Assembly (NCBI GenBank): GCA_028287035.1
Contig: JAQBQL010000172.1
Span: forward strand, 1 to 47,483
Direction: 5' to 3'
From: Labilithrix sp.
GTDB taxonomy: Bacteria > Myxococcota > Polyangia > Polyangiales > Polyangiaceae
Length of the DNA stretch: 47,483 nucleotides
Both the position numbers and the translations under genes were made by a program. Every line of letters starts with the position of its first letter. Position 1 is the first letter of the stretch. Positions 6,799 to 14,554 of this stretch are shown here, one piece after another. Below the pieces are notes generated by a model. It made no database searches and was not told where the DNA came from. It saw nothing but the letters and a program-made list of their open reading frames with translations.

Positions 6799-8042
6799 GC
6801 GCGGCGGAGGTCGAGGACGGCGCCGCCAAGGCTCCGTTCCCGAAGACGTTCTACTTCGCGAACGCGATGGAGCTCTGTGAGCGGCTCGCTCACTACGGCT
6901 TCTACATCGGCCTCTCGCTGTTCCTGTCGAACGTCGTGAAGATGGGCGACGTCGAGGTGGGCGTCATCCTCGGCAACTGGCGGCTCGTCGCGTCGCTCGC
7001 GCCGATCCCGTGCGGGGCCATCGCCGACCGCATCACCTTCAAGCGCTCGCTCATCCTCGCCTTCTCGCTCTACGCGATCGCGTACGTCGCGCTGATGTCC
7101 TTTCCGGTGCGAGCGGTCGTGGTCCCCGCGCTCTTCCTGGCCGCCATCGCCGGCGGGTTCATGAAGCCGGTGATCCTCGGCACCGTCGTGCGCACGAGCC
7201 CGCCGGGCCGCCAGGAGGAGGGCTTCGGCGTCTTCTACCGGATGATCAACTCGGGCAGCGTCATCGGCAAGACGCTCGCGTACGGGGTGCGCCGTGTGGT
7301 GGCGGTCCGCTTCGTGGCGGGCACCTCCGTCATCGCGAGCCTCATCGCGCTCGCCATCGCGATCTTCGGCTACGAGGAGCCGAAGGACGATGCACCGCCC
7401 GCGCCGCCGCTGAAGGAGACGCTCAAGGGCTACGGGATGGCTCTCTCGGACCTGCGGTTCGCCGCGTTCCTCCTCGTTTTCGCGGGCTTCTGGTTCATGG
7501 CCGAGCAGTTCTACATGACGTTCCCGAAGTACGTGACGCGGCACATCGACGAGAAGGCGCCGCTCGAGATCATCACGCTCGTGAACCCGGCGTGCATCGC
7601 GCTCTTCCAGGGTCGCGTCACGAGGATCATCAAGCGCTTCGATCCGATGCGCACGATGGCCTTCGGCGTCGTGATCGGATCGCTGTCGATGCTCGTCATG
7701 GGCGCGGTGCCGTCGCTGATCGGCGCCGTGCTCTCGGGCGCCCTCTTCGCGCTCGCCGAGATGACGTTCTCGCCCCGCTTCTACGACCAGATCGCGAGCT
7801 TCGCGCCGAAGGGCAAGGCGGGCATGTACATGGGCCTCGCGTTCGTGCCGGCGGCGATCGGCGCGCTCGTCGGCGGGCTCGTCTCCGGCCCCATGATCGC
7901 GCGCTACATGCCGGCTCACGGTCCCCGGAACCCGCTCGCGATCTGGTCGATCTACGCGGGCCTCGGTCTCACGTGCGCCGTGCTGATGCTCGTCTACAGC
8001 CTCGCCACGCGGCGTCCGCGGGGCGAGGCAGCAGGGTCCTAG
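6795..8042 (+). CDS. MFS transporter, POT/PTR2-like
   Basis: This is a 415-residue membrane protein with about 12 hydrophobic segments. Near the N-terminus it carries MELCERLAHYGFY, resembling the ExxERFxYYG motif of proton-coupled oligopeptide (POT/PTR2) transporters. A loop of charged and proline residues (EEPKDDAPPAPP) divides the two six-helix bundles. Import of peptides or similar small solutes by proton symport is the family role; the substrate is unknown. The predicted TTG start overlaps the stop of the phosphatase gene as TTGA, implying translational coupling. An in-frame ATG lies upstream inside the phosphatase gene, but the overlap favours the TTG. It ends 1 bp from the convergent lipoprotein gene. 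Confidence 0.8.
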   Translation: MSAAEVEDGAAKAPFPKTFYFANAMELCERLAHYGFYIGLSLFLSNVVKMGDVEVGVILGNWRLVASLAPIPCGAIADRITFKRSLILAFSLYAIAYVALMSFPVRAVVVPALFLAAIAGGFMKPVILGTVVRTSPPGRQEEGFGVFYRMINSGSVIGKTLAYGVRRVVAVRFVAGTSVIASLIALAIAIFGYEEPKDDAPPAPPLKETLKGYGMALSDLRFAAFLLVFAGFWFMAEQFYMTFPKYVTRHIDEKAPLEIITLVNPACIALFQGRVTRIIKRFDPMRTMAFGVVIGSLSMLVMGAVPSLIGAVLSGALFALAEMTFSPRFYDQIASFAPKGKAGMYMGLAFVPAAIGALVGGLVSGPMIARYMPAHGPRNPLAIWSIYAGLGLTCAVLMLVYSLATRRPRGEAAGS

Positions 8043-8043
8043 C

Positions 8044-9552
8044 TCACTTCGGGACGGTGGGCGGGGTGTCGTCGGACTGCACGCAGTTCGACAGGTCGTA
8101 GAACATGAACTCGAGCGCCTTCTGCTGGGCCGCGAGGCCGCCGGCAGACGGGCAGCCCGAAGGCCAGTCGGTCGAGCTGAGGCCGTTGCCCATGAGGTGG
8201 AGGTCGCCGTAGACGACGCGGCCACACTGGTTCTCTTCCGGCTGGTCGAGCGGCGTGTTGAACGAGAAGTACCGAACCGCGTTGTCGCCCTTCTTGATCC
8301 AGGCCTGGCTCGGGGCGTTCACGTTCGAGAGAGCGCCGGTCACGCCGGTGAGGCTGATGTTGCCGGGGCTGCTCGACGCGTTGACGGCGACCAGCCAGTC
8401 GGCGAGCGCCGCGCCCTTCGGGAACGACGTGTCGACGTTGTACTGCCCGTCGGAGCCGCTGCCGCCGCTCCAGTTGGCGAGCGCCTTCCAGTCGTCCTGC
8501 GGCGCGTTCTTCATCCACGTGTAGTGGAAGTGCGTGCCGAAGACCTTGCCGCCCATGTTGGCGTAGTCGATCAGCGCCTGCTTGTTCGTCTTGTTGCTGT
8601 CGGCGGTGCTGCACTCGCACGACATCATGACGATGTCGTAGAGCTTCATCTGCTCGACGTCGCCCCAGAGCGTCTCCGCGCCGGGCGTCGAGGCCTTCGT
8701 CGCTTCGTCGGGGAAGCCGCCGCCGTCGCCGTTGTAGACGTGGACGTGGCCGGTGCCGCCGGGGCCCTGCACGAACTCGGACTCGTCGATGCCCATGCCG
8801 TGGAGGAGGCACTCGAGCGCGTCGCAGCCGCCCGAGGTGACGGCGATCTGGGGCATCGAGCCTTCGCTGCCGTTCTTGGGCAGGCGGAAGTCGCGGTCGG
8901 GGACCTTGTTCTGGTTGCACGACTTCGTGACGTCGAACGTGAAGCTGCGGCGCCACTTGCCGATCTGGACGACGATCGGGACGTCCTTGTCGACGGGCAC
9001 GTCGACGAGCTCGAACTCACCCTTCGTGTTGGTGAGGGTCGCGACGAACGGGTTGACCGCGATGCTCGCGCAGGTCGTGCACTGCACGCCCTCGTTGATC
9101 TCGGGCAGGTTCTCGGGGTCGCTCGGGATGTAGACGAGCACGTTGTAGAGCGGGTTCGCGCCGGCCGGGTCGTACACCTTGCCGGTGATCGTCGTGGTCA
9201 CCGCGCCGCGCGACACGCACTCGGAGTCGGGCGAGCACACGCCGGTCTTGCACTCGCGGCCCTTCGTGCAGCTGTCTCCGAGATCGAGGCCCTCCTCGTT
9301 GGCGGCCTCGACCGAGTAGCCCTTCGCGTCGCACTTCACGCGCTTGCACTCGAGGCCGGTGCAGGGCACCTCGCCATCGGGGTTGAACGCGGTCGTCGCC
9401 TCGAAGCCGGCGTCCTCCGCCGCGGCCTCGAAGCCGCTACGCTTGTCCGCGCCGCCACACGCCACCGCCATCACGGCGATGCAGGACGCCGCGACTGCCA
9501 CGGAAGCAAGCGCCCGGATGCGCGGGAGCCAGGTTGCCGAAGACTTATCCAT
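8044..9552 (-). CDS. Large lipoprotein with Cys-rich module and carboxypeptidase-regulatory-like domain
   Basis: The 502-residue protein has a signal peptide ending in a lipobox-like AVAC (Cys32), an acidic linker, then a Cys-rich module with C-x-G-x-x-C and SCTKGRECKTGVC patterns. A carboxypeptidase-regulatory-like beta domain follows (TTTITGKVYDPAGANPLYNVLV). The C-terminal half reads like a glutamine-amidotransferase/ThuA-type fold: DIVMMSCEC, then LIDYANMGGKVFGTHFHYTW, then GRVVYGDLHL. It should be anchored in the outer membrane. Function is unknown; such proteins are common in myxobacteria. The ATG at 9552 has a GAGGAG Shine-Dalgarno site upstream and no close TANNNT box, so this gene probably has a normal leader. 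Confidence 0.75.
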   Translation of the reverse strand: MDKSSATWLPRIRALASVAVAASCIAVMAVACGGADKRSGFEAAAEDAGFEATTAFNPDGEVPCTGLECKRVKCDAKGYSVEAANEEGLDLGDSCTKGRECKTGVCSPDSECVSRGAVTTTITGKVYDPAGANPLYNVLVYIPSDPENLPEINEGVQCTTCASIAVNPFVATLTNTKGEFELVDVPVDKDVPIVVQIGKWRRSFTFDVTKSCNQNKVPDRDFRLPKNGSEGSMPQIAVTSGGCDALECLLHGMGIDESEFVQGPGGTGHVHVYNGDGGGFPDEATKASTPGAETLWGDVEQMKLYDIVMMSCECSTADSNKTNKQALIDYANMGGKVFGTHFHYTWMKNAPQDDWKALANWSGGSGSDGQYNVDTSFPKGAALADWLVAVNASSSPGNISLTGVTGALSNVNAPSQAWIKKGDNAVRYFSFNTPLDQPEENQCGRVVYGDLHLMGNGLSSTDWPSGCPSAGGLAAQQKALEFMFYDLSNCVQSDDTPPTVPK

Positions 9553-9624
9553 GAGAAAATTCGCTCCTCTGTTCCTGGCAGGGGGCGGATCTCGCCCACA
9601 TCCCCCGCCAAGGGGGCCGATGAG

Positions 9625-10533
9625 ATGACCCGCCTACCCGAGCCGCGCAAACATTTTCTTCGCATCGGACGCCGTCCCGCGCTGGCCGGGCTCGGTGTTG
9701 CCTTGTGGAGCGGCATCGCCGGCGCGCAGGTCGCCTTCGATCCCGACGAGGACCTGTGGAATCTCCAGCTCTTGGACGTCAAGGAGGGGGGTCGCCGTGC
9801 CGTCGTGCTCCTCCCGCGCTACTTGCAACCGGCGCAGCGGATTCCGCTCGCGGTGTTCCTTCACGGCCTCGGCGAGACCGGTGACGAACGCGCGGGCGCC
9901 TACGCCTGGGTGGAGCGGTACGGATTGAGCAAAGCGTGGCAGCGCCTGAAGCGCGCGCCGCTCGAGCGGACCTCGACGCGGGGCGAGTGGACGGACGGCC
10001 GGCTCTCAGAGGTCAACGCGGACCTCGTCGCCCGTCCCTTCCGGGGCATGGCGATGGTGTGCCCCTTCATGCCGAAGCCGAGGTCGCCTGCCGATCTGGA
10101 CGCGTACGCCCGCTGGATCGAGAGCGCGCTGCTGCCGCGCGTACGGCGCGACAACCCGGCCATCGAGGACGCGCCGGAGCGCACCGCCCTGTGCGGCGTG
10201 TCGCTCGGCGGCTACGTGGCGCTCGAGGTCCTCACGCGCCTGCCGAAGGTGTTCGGGGCGTGGGCGGGCGTGCAGACGGCCATCGGCACCTTCGCGGCGC
10301 CCGCGTACGCCGACCGGATCGCGCGCGGTACGGACCGGCCGCGACCGATGCTCCTCCTCACGAGCAGCCAGGATCAGTGGCGCTCCTCGAGCGAGGCCTT
10401 GCGCGATGCGCTCGCGAGCAAGCGGCAAGACGTCACCTACCGCGTGGTGCCGGGACCGCACGACCAGCCGTGGCTGCGGGAGGCGGGCACGATCGAGACG
10501 CTCGCGTGGCTCGATCGCGCGCTCACGCGCTAA
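9625..10533 (+). CDS. Secreted alpha/beta-hydrolase (esterase/feruloyl-esterase-like)
   Basis: The 302-residue protein begins with an export signal containing GRRPALAGLGVALWSGIAGA, with likely cleavage after the final Ala. The twin Arg could allow Tat export, but the motif is weak. The mature part is an alpha/beta hydrolase: VFLHGLGETGD holds the oxyanion region, CGVSLGGYVAL the nucleophile-elbow Ser (GxSxG), LLLTSSQDQW a likely acid-bearing strand, and GPHDQPW the catalytic His. Family members cleave ester bonds of plant phenolics or acylated glycans; the substrate is inferred only. The ATG at 9625 follows an AAGGGGG ribosome-binding sequence. It is divergent from the lipoprotein gene at 9552, and the intergenic 72 bases hold short GC-rich hairpins. 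Confidence 0.8.
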   Translation: MTRLPEPRKHFLRIGRRPALAGLGVALWSGIAGAQVAFDPDEDLWNLQLLDVKEGGRRAVVLLPRYLQPAQRIPLAVFLHGLGETGDERAGAYAWVERYGLSKAWQRLKRAPLERTSTRGEWTDGRLSEVNADLVARPFRGMAMVCPFMPKPRSPADLDAYARWIESALLPRVRRDNPAIEDAPERTALCGVSLGGYVALEVLTRLPKVFGAWAGVQTAIGTFAAPAYADRIARGTDRPRPMLLLTSSQDQWRSSSEALRDALASKRQDVTYRVVPGPHDQPWLREAGTIETLAWLDRALTR

Positions 10534-10607
10534 CGGACTTCGCGCGAACGAACCGCGGCGGGAACTTCTCGCGCCGACGGCGGTCGAGACGCGCGGAGGT
10601 TAGCGCC

Positions 10608-11210
10608 ATGGCAGGAGTGAGCGTTGGCGGCGGCGGACGTGGCGGACGCCGCGAGATGAACATCGAGATCAACATGGTCCCGATGATCGATCTGCTCATG
10701 GTGACGATCTCGTTCCTGCTCATCACGGCGGTCTGGGTGCAGTCGTCACGCCTCGAGGCGAACGCGCAGGTGCCTGGGACGCCGACCCGCGAGCCCCCGT
10801 GCACGGACGCCGGGGGACAGCCGTGCAAGGCCGAGCCGCGGCTCCACGTGCAGACGAGCGACCCGACGAAGTTCGTCCTCGTCTGGAAGGAAGGGCCCAC
10901 GGTGGTCCGCACCGCGGAGGTGCCGCGTGAGCCCGCGCACGCGGGCAAGAGCAAGGGGCTCGTCAGCTATCCCCAGCTCGCGGCGCGCATCGCCGAGGAG
11001 TGGAAGGCCGCGGGCAGCCATCGTGACCCGAGCGACCGCAAGCTGGATCAGGCGGTCGTGCACACCGGGAGCGACATGCCGTACGGCGAGATCGTGGCGG
11101 TCATGGACGCGATCGCCCAGCCGAAGCGCGGGCTCGTTTCTGCAGCGGGGGCGGGCGCGGGCAAGGCGAAGGAGGTCGCCGCTTTCGAGACCACCTTCGC
11201 GATGGATTGA
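10608..11210 (+). CDS. ExbD/TolR-like biopolymer transport protein (orphan)
   Basis: The 200-residue protein has a short Gly/Arg-rich cytoplasmic head, one transmembrane helix starting near residue 23 (MVPMIDLLMVTISFLL, with the conserved Asp28 facing the pore), and a periplasmic domain ending near VMDAIA. It matches ExbD/TolR, the proton-channel partner of ExbB/TolQ that energises TonB or Tol. The periplasmic part contains a Pro/Cys-containing insertion (PPCTDAGGQPCK) not typical of short ExbD proteins. No exbB or tonB lies next to it; myxobacterial genomes often carry many scattered copies. The start is set by GGAGG at 10595-10599. The gap to the preceding esterase gene is 74 bp, so co-transcription is possible. 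Confidence 0.87.
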   Translation: MAGVSVGGGGRGGRREMNIEINMVPMIDLLMVTISFLLITAVWVQSSRLEANAQVPGTPTREPPCTDAGGQPCKAEPRLHVQTSDPTKFVLVWKEGPTVVRTAEVPREPAHAGKSKGLVSYPQLAARIAEEWKAAGSHRDPSDRKLDQAVVHTGSDMPYGEIVAVMDAIAQPKRGLVSAAGAGAGKAKEVAAFETTFAMD

Positions 11211-11217
11211 CGCGAGG

Positions 11218-11706
11218 TCAGTCCTTCTCGCGCGTCATCTCGAGCATCGTGGTGCGGAACCCGAGGCGCGCGAACATCTTCTGGGCGCGCTCGTTCTGCG
11301 CCGCGGTCATCAGGACGACGCGCGGGGCGCCGCGCGCGGTGAGCTCGCGGACCACCTCCCGGACGAGCCGCTCGCCGACCCCGGAGCCGCGCGCCGCCTC
11401 GTCGACGTAGACGTCGTGCAGCTTTCCGCACGCGTCGAGCAGCTCGTTGTAGTCGCGGCCCTCGAGCCGGCCGTAGGCGTAGCCCACGATCGCATGGTCG
11501 GCGGTGCGCTCCGCGACGAGGAGCACGACGCGCTTGCTCGCGAGCTCGCCGCCCAGGAACCGGGCGTAGCCACTGGCCGCGTCCGGTAGGTGCAGGAACC
11601 GCTGCCGATCCAGCTGGTAGTGCATGTCGACGAGCGCGGCGGCGAGCCGGGACGCCGCATCGAGGTCGCCGGCGCCCATGGATCGGATCAGGAAAGGCTC
11701 GCTCAC
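11218..11706 (-). CDS. GNAT-family N-acetyltransferase
   Basis: This 162-residue protein has the GNAT fold: FLIRSMGAGDLDAA at the N-terminus, VGYAYGR in the central strand, VYVDEAARGSGVGERLVREV (motif A, the acetyl-CoA pyrophosphate loop R/QxxGxG/A), and AQNERAQKMFARLGF (motif B). It transfers an acetyl group from acetyl-CoA to an amine or protein; the target is unknown. The GTG at 11706 was chosen because TATGGT lies 6 bases upstream and the fold begins there; an ATG at 11820 would add a low-complexity extension. It converges with the exbD gene with a 7 bp gap. Confidence 0.85.
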   Translation of the reverse strand: MSEPFLIRSMGAGDLDAASRLAAALVDMHYQLDRQRFLHLPDAASGYARFLGGELASKRVVLLVAERTADHAIVGYAYGRLEGRDYNELLDACGKLHDVYVDEAARGSGVGERLVREVVRELTARGAPRVVLMTAAQNERAQKMFARLGFRTTMLEMTREKD

Positions 11707-11712
11707 CGCGCG

Positions 11713-11718
11713 ACCATA
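11713..11718 (-). promoter_or_regulatory. -10-like hexamer TATGGT
   Basis: On the minus strand TATGGT ends 6 bases before the GTG of the acetyltransferase gene, predicting a leaderless mRNA. Confidence 0.5.
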
Positions 11719-11798
11719 GCAACCGCGCGCCCGCTTCCGAAGCACGAGCGGTATGGCGAGGGTGTCGTGGCTGCGCGGCGGATGTCCGGCCCGAGCCG

Positions 11799-11818
11799 GC
11801 GGCCTTTCATGAGGCCGC
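11799..11818. promoter_or_regulatory. Perfect 7-bp hairpin upstream of the DUF2330 gene
   Basis: GCGGCCT and AGGCCGC flank the loop TTCATG. The element lies between two divergent genes, 63 bases before the DUF2330 start. It has no T-run, so an operator or leader hairpin is as likely as a terminator. Confidence 0.3.
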
Positions 11819-11881
11819 ACCGCATTTCATGGTCGATCCGCGATCGCGACCCCGTGTGCCACGACCGGCACGTCGGTTGCG

Positions 11882-13528
11882 ATGTGCGCCATCGTGAAGA
11901 CCTCCTCGATCGCGTGCGCCGCGCTGGCGCTCACGTGCATGCTCCTCGACGCCTCCCCGGCCGCTGCGTGCGGCGGCTGCTTCACCGCCGCCCCCGAGCG
12001 CACCGTGGTGACCGACCACCGGATGGCCCTCGCCGTCTCGACACGCCAGACGGTGCTCTGGGACCAGATCCGCTACAGCGGAGACCCTTCCGAGTTTGCC
12101 TGGGTGCTCCCCGTCCATGCGGGCGCGACCATCGAGCTGTCGAACGACGAATTCTTCTCGGCGCTCGACGCGAGCAGCCAGCCCGTCGTGTACCCGCCGC
12201 CGACGTACGGCGGAGGCATGGGCTGTGGCCTCGCGGGGTGCAGCATGTCCTCGAGCGACAGCGCGATGGGCGGAGCACCCGGGTCCGGTCAGGTCCAGAT
12301 CCTCGCCCAGTCGGTGGTGGGGCCGTACGAGACCGTCACCCTGCGCGCCACCGACCCGAGCGCGCTCCGCACCTGGCTGAAGAGCCACGCGTTCCAGATC
12401 CCGGACGCGATCGCGCCGACCATCGACGCCTACGTCGCGGAGTCCTTCGACTTCCTCGCGCTGCGCCTGCGGCCGGACTGCGGAGAGCGCGCGATGCGTC
12501 CGGTTCGCATCGTGACGCCGGGCGCAGACCCCACGTTGCCGCTCCGCATGGTGGCGGCGGGGATCGGCGCGAAGGTGGGGCTCACGCTCTACGTGATCTC
12601 GGAAGGACCCTACGAGCCGCGGAACTTCCCGCATGCAGTCGTCGATCACGCCAGCGTGCAGTGGGATCGCGTACAGAACCGCTCGAACTACGAGGCCCTG
12701 ACCGAGCAGCTGATGGCGGAGCGCAGCGGACGCACCTGGGTCGTCGAGTACGCCGACAAGCCGCAGCTCTTCACCGACTACGATCCACGCTTCGGGGGCG
12801 GTCGGGCGCCCGGCTACGTGAGCACCGGCACCGCCTACGGCACGACGCCGGGGCTCGCCGACGCGTACTACGGGCAGTGCCGCGCGCCGGGCGCCATCCT
12901 GCCGCCCACGTCACCGTCGGCCGGGAGCAGCCCGACCGCGTCCCCTTTCACACCTTGCCCCGACGGAACGGACGCCGGCGCCGGCGTTCCGCCCGACGCC
13001 GCGAGCCCGGTCGACGCCGGGACCGTCGCGGACGCGGGCAGCGATCCCGACAGCGGCGATGAGCTCGACGCCGGCACCGACCCCGACGCGGACACCGATG
13101 CGGGCGACGCGGACGTTGCCGATGCCGCGGATGCCGGCGGACCGACGCCTCCCGGCGACGACGGAGGGCTGGTCTACCCCCCGCCTTCGCAGGCCGGCGT
13201 CTGTCTCTACCTCGACGATCTCGACGTGGCGATGCGGGGCCTTCACCCGCGCGACGTCTGGGTGACGCGTCTTCGCGCTTCCCTGCCCGTCGCCGCGCTG
13301 TCCGCCGGCGACCTCGTGCTCGAGCCCGCCGCGGCCCAGGAGCGCGTCAGCAACGTGTACTACGCAGCGAGCTACGAGGACGAGACGCAGGCCTCCGCTG
13401 CGCCCGGCGGAAGCTCCTGCGTCAGCGCGCCCAAGCGGCGTACCGCCTTCGGCAGCTGGATCGTCGCCCTCAGCGCGGCGGTCGCCGCCGTGGCGGTCCT
13501 GCGCCGGTGGCAACGACCGCGCAAGTGA
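11882..13528 (+). CDS. DUF2330 domain protein with Asp/Ala/Gly linker and C-terminal membrane anchor
   Basis: The 548-residue protein has a signal peptide followed at 30-34 by CGGCF, the hallmark start of DUF2330 proteins. The N-terminal domain (about 35-330) includes FAWVLPV and PLRMVAAG, typical of the family. A linker of about 55 residues is built from Asp-Ala-Gly and related units. A second part of the domain follows (YLDDLDVAMRGLHPRDVWVTRLR). The C-terminus has a Cys, a hydrophobic helix and an Arg-rich tail (RRWQRPRK), resembling a surface-sorting or membrane-anchor signal. DUF2330 has no established biochemical role; an envelope location is inferred. A GTG at 11894 is an alternative start. 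No TANNNT box is seen. Confidence 0.85.
   Translation: MCAIVKTSSIACAALALTCMLLDASPAAACGGCFTAAPERTVVTDHRMALAVSTRQTVLWDQIRYSGDPSEFAWVLPVHAGATIELSNDEFFSALDASSQPVVYPPPTYGGGMGCGLAGCSMSSSDSAMGGAPGSGQVQILAQSVVGPYETVTLRATDPSALRTWLKSHAFQIPDAIAPTIDAYVAESFDFLALRLRPDCGERAMRPVRIVTPGADPTLPLRMVAAGIGAKVGLTLYVISEGPYEPRNFPHAVVDHASVQWDRVQNRSNYEALTEQLMAERSGRTWVVEYADKPQLFTDYDPRFGGGRAPGYVSTGTAYGTTPGLADAYYGQCRAPGAILPPTSPSAGSSPTASPFTPCPDGTDAGAGVPPDAASPVDAGTVADAGSDPDSGDELDAGTDPDADTDAGDADVADAADAGGPTPPGDDGGLVYPPPSQAGVCLYLDDLDVAMRGLHPRDVWVTRLRASLPVAALSAGDLVLEPAAAQERVSNVYYAASYEDETQASAAPGGSSCVSAPKRRTAFGSWIVALSAAVAAVAVLRRWQRPRK
12971..13138 (+). repeat. Asp-Ala-Gly-rich linker-coding repeat
   Basis: About 55 codons encode imperfect repeats of Asp-Ala-Gly, Asp-Pro-Asp and similar units inside the DUF2330 protein. 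It is a flexible acidic spacer, and its near-repeats at DNA level may vary in length between strains. Confidence 0.6.
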
Positions 13529-13552
13529 CCGGCGCGCGCGCGGCCGCTTTGC

Positions 13553-13558
13553 TAGCCT
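13553..13558 (+). promoter_or_regulatory. -10-like hexamer TAGCCT
   Basis: TAGCCT ends 9 bases before the ATG at 13568. The extended context GCTAGCCT is identical to that before the gene at 1662. Confidence 0.5.
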
Positions 13559-13567
13559 TGAACGCGC

Positions 13568-14554
13568 ATGCCGGAGCTGCCGGACGTCGACGTCTACGTC
13601 GAGCATCTCGCTCGCCGCACCACGGGCCACGTGCTCGAACGGGTGCGGCTCGCCAGCCCGTTCGTGCTGCGCACCGCGGACCCGCCGATCACCGCCGCCG
13701 CCGGGCAGAAGGTGAAGTCCGTCTCCCGGCTCGGCAAGCGCATCGTGTTCACGTTCGCGGCCGCGAAGGGCACCGAGCCGCTCCACCTCGTCATTCATCT
13801 CATGGTCGCGGGCCGGTTCCGCTGGGGCGCGGCTGACGCGAAGGTGCCGGGCAAGGTCGGCCTCGCCGCCTTCGACTTCGGGGAAGCCGGGACGCTGCTG
13901 CTCACCGAGGCGAGCAGCAAGAAGCGCGCGAGCATCCACCTGGTCCGCGGAAAGACGGCGCTCGCCGCCCTCGCGCCGGACGGGCTCGAGGTCCTCGGCT
14001 CGAGCGCCGCAGCGTTCGCGGAGCGCCTTCGTTCGGAGAATCACACCCTGAAGCGCGCGCTCACCGATCCGCATCTCTTCAGCGGCATCGGCAACGCCTA
14101 CTCGGACGAGATCCTCCATTTTGCGAAGATGTCGCCGGTGAAGCTCACCTCGCGGCTCACCGACGACGAGATCAGGGCGCTCCACGCAGCCATCCACGAG
14201 GTCCTCACCACGTGGCGCGACCGCCTGCGCGCCCGCTCCGGCGACTTCCCCGAGAAGGTGACGGCGTTCCAGCCGGAAATGGCGGTGCACGGCAAGTACG
14301 GCGAGCCGTGTCCGCGCTGCGGGACCACCGTCCAGCGCATCCGCTACGCCGACAACGAGATGAACTACTGTCCGGCCTGCCAGACCGACGGCAAGCTGCT
14401 CGCCGATCGCTCGCTCTCGCGCCTCATGAAGGGTGACTGGCCGAAGACGCTCGAGGCGCTCGAGGCGAAGAAGGAGGCCGCGAAGAAGAGCGCCGGCATC
14501 ACCTCGTCGCTCGCCGAGTCGCTCAAGGCGGCGAGGTCACAACCACGTTCGTGA
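13568..14554 (+). CDS. Fpg/Nei-family DNA glycosylase, divergent zinc-finger type
   Basis: The 328-residue protein starts MPELPDV, giving the catalytic Pro2 (Schiff-base nucleophile) and Glu3 of Fpg/Nei base-excision glycosylases; Lys57 and the GIGNAYSDE helix-two-turn-helix (173-181) are also present. A C-terminal zinc finger uses Cys248, Cys251, Cys268 and Cys271. The finger residue equivalent to the phosphate-binding Arg of E. coli Fpg appears to be Asn (ADNEMNYC), so it belongs to a divergent subfamily whose lesion range may differ from 8-oxoguanine. A Lys/Ala-rich tail extends beyond the finger. The cytosolic DNA-repair role is well supported. The last 32 bp overlap the convergent lipoprotein gene. 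Confidence 0.9.
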   Translation: MPELPDVDVYVEHLARRTTGHVLERVRLASPFVLRTADPPITAAAGQKVKSVSRLGKRIVFTFAAAKGTEPLHLVIHLMVAGRFRWGAADAKVPGKVGLAAFDFGEAGTLLLTEASSKKRASIHLVRGKTALAALAPDGLEVLGSSAAAFAERLRSENHTLKRALTDPHLFSGIGNAYSDEILHFAKMSPVKLTSRLTDDEIRALHAAIHEVLTTWRDRLRARSGDFPEKVTAFQPEMAVHGKYGEPCPRCGTTVQRIRYADNEMNYCPACQTDGKLLADRSLSRLMKGDWPKTLEALEAKKEAAKKSAGITSSLAESLKAARSQPRS

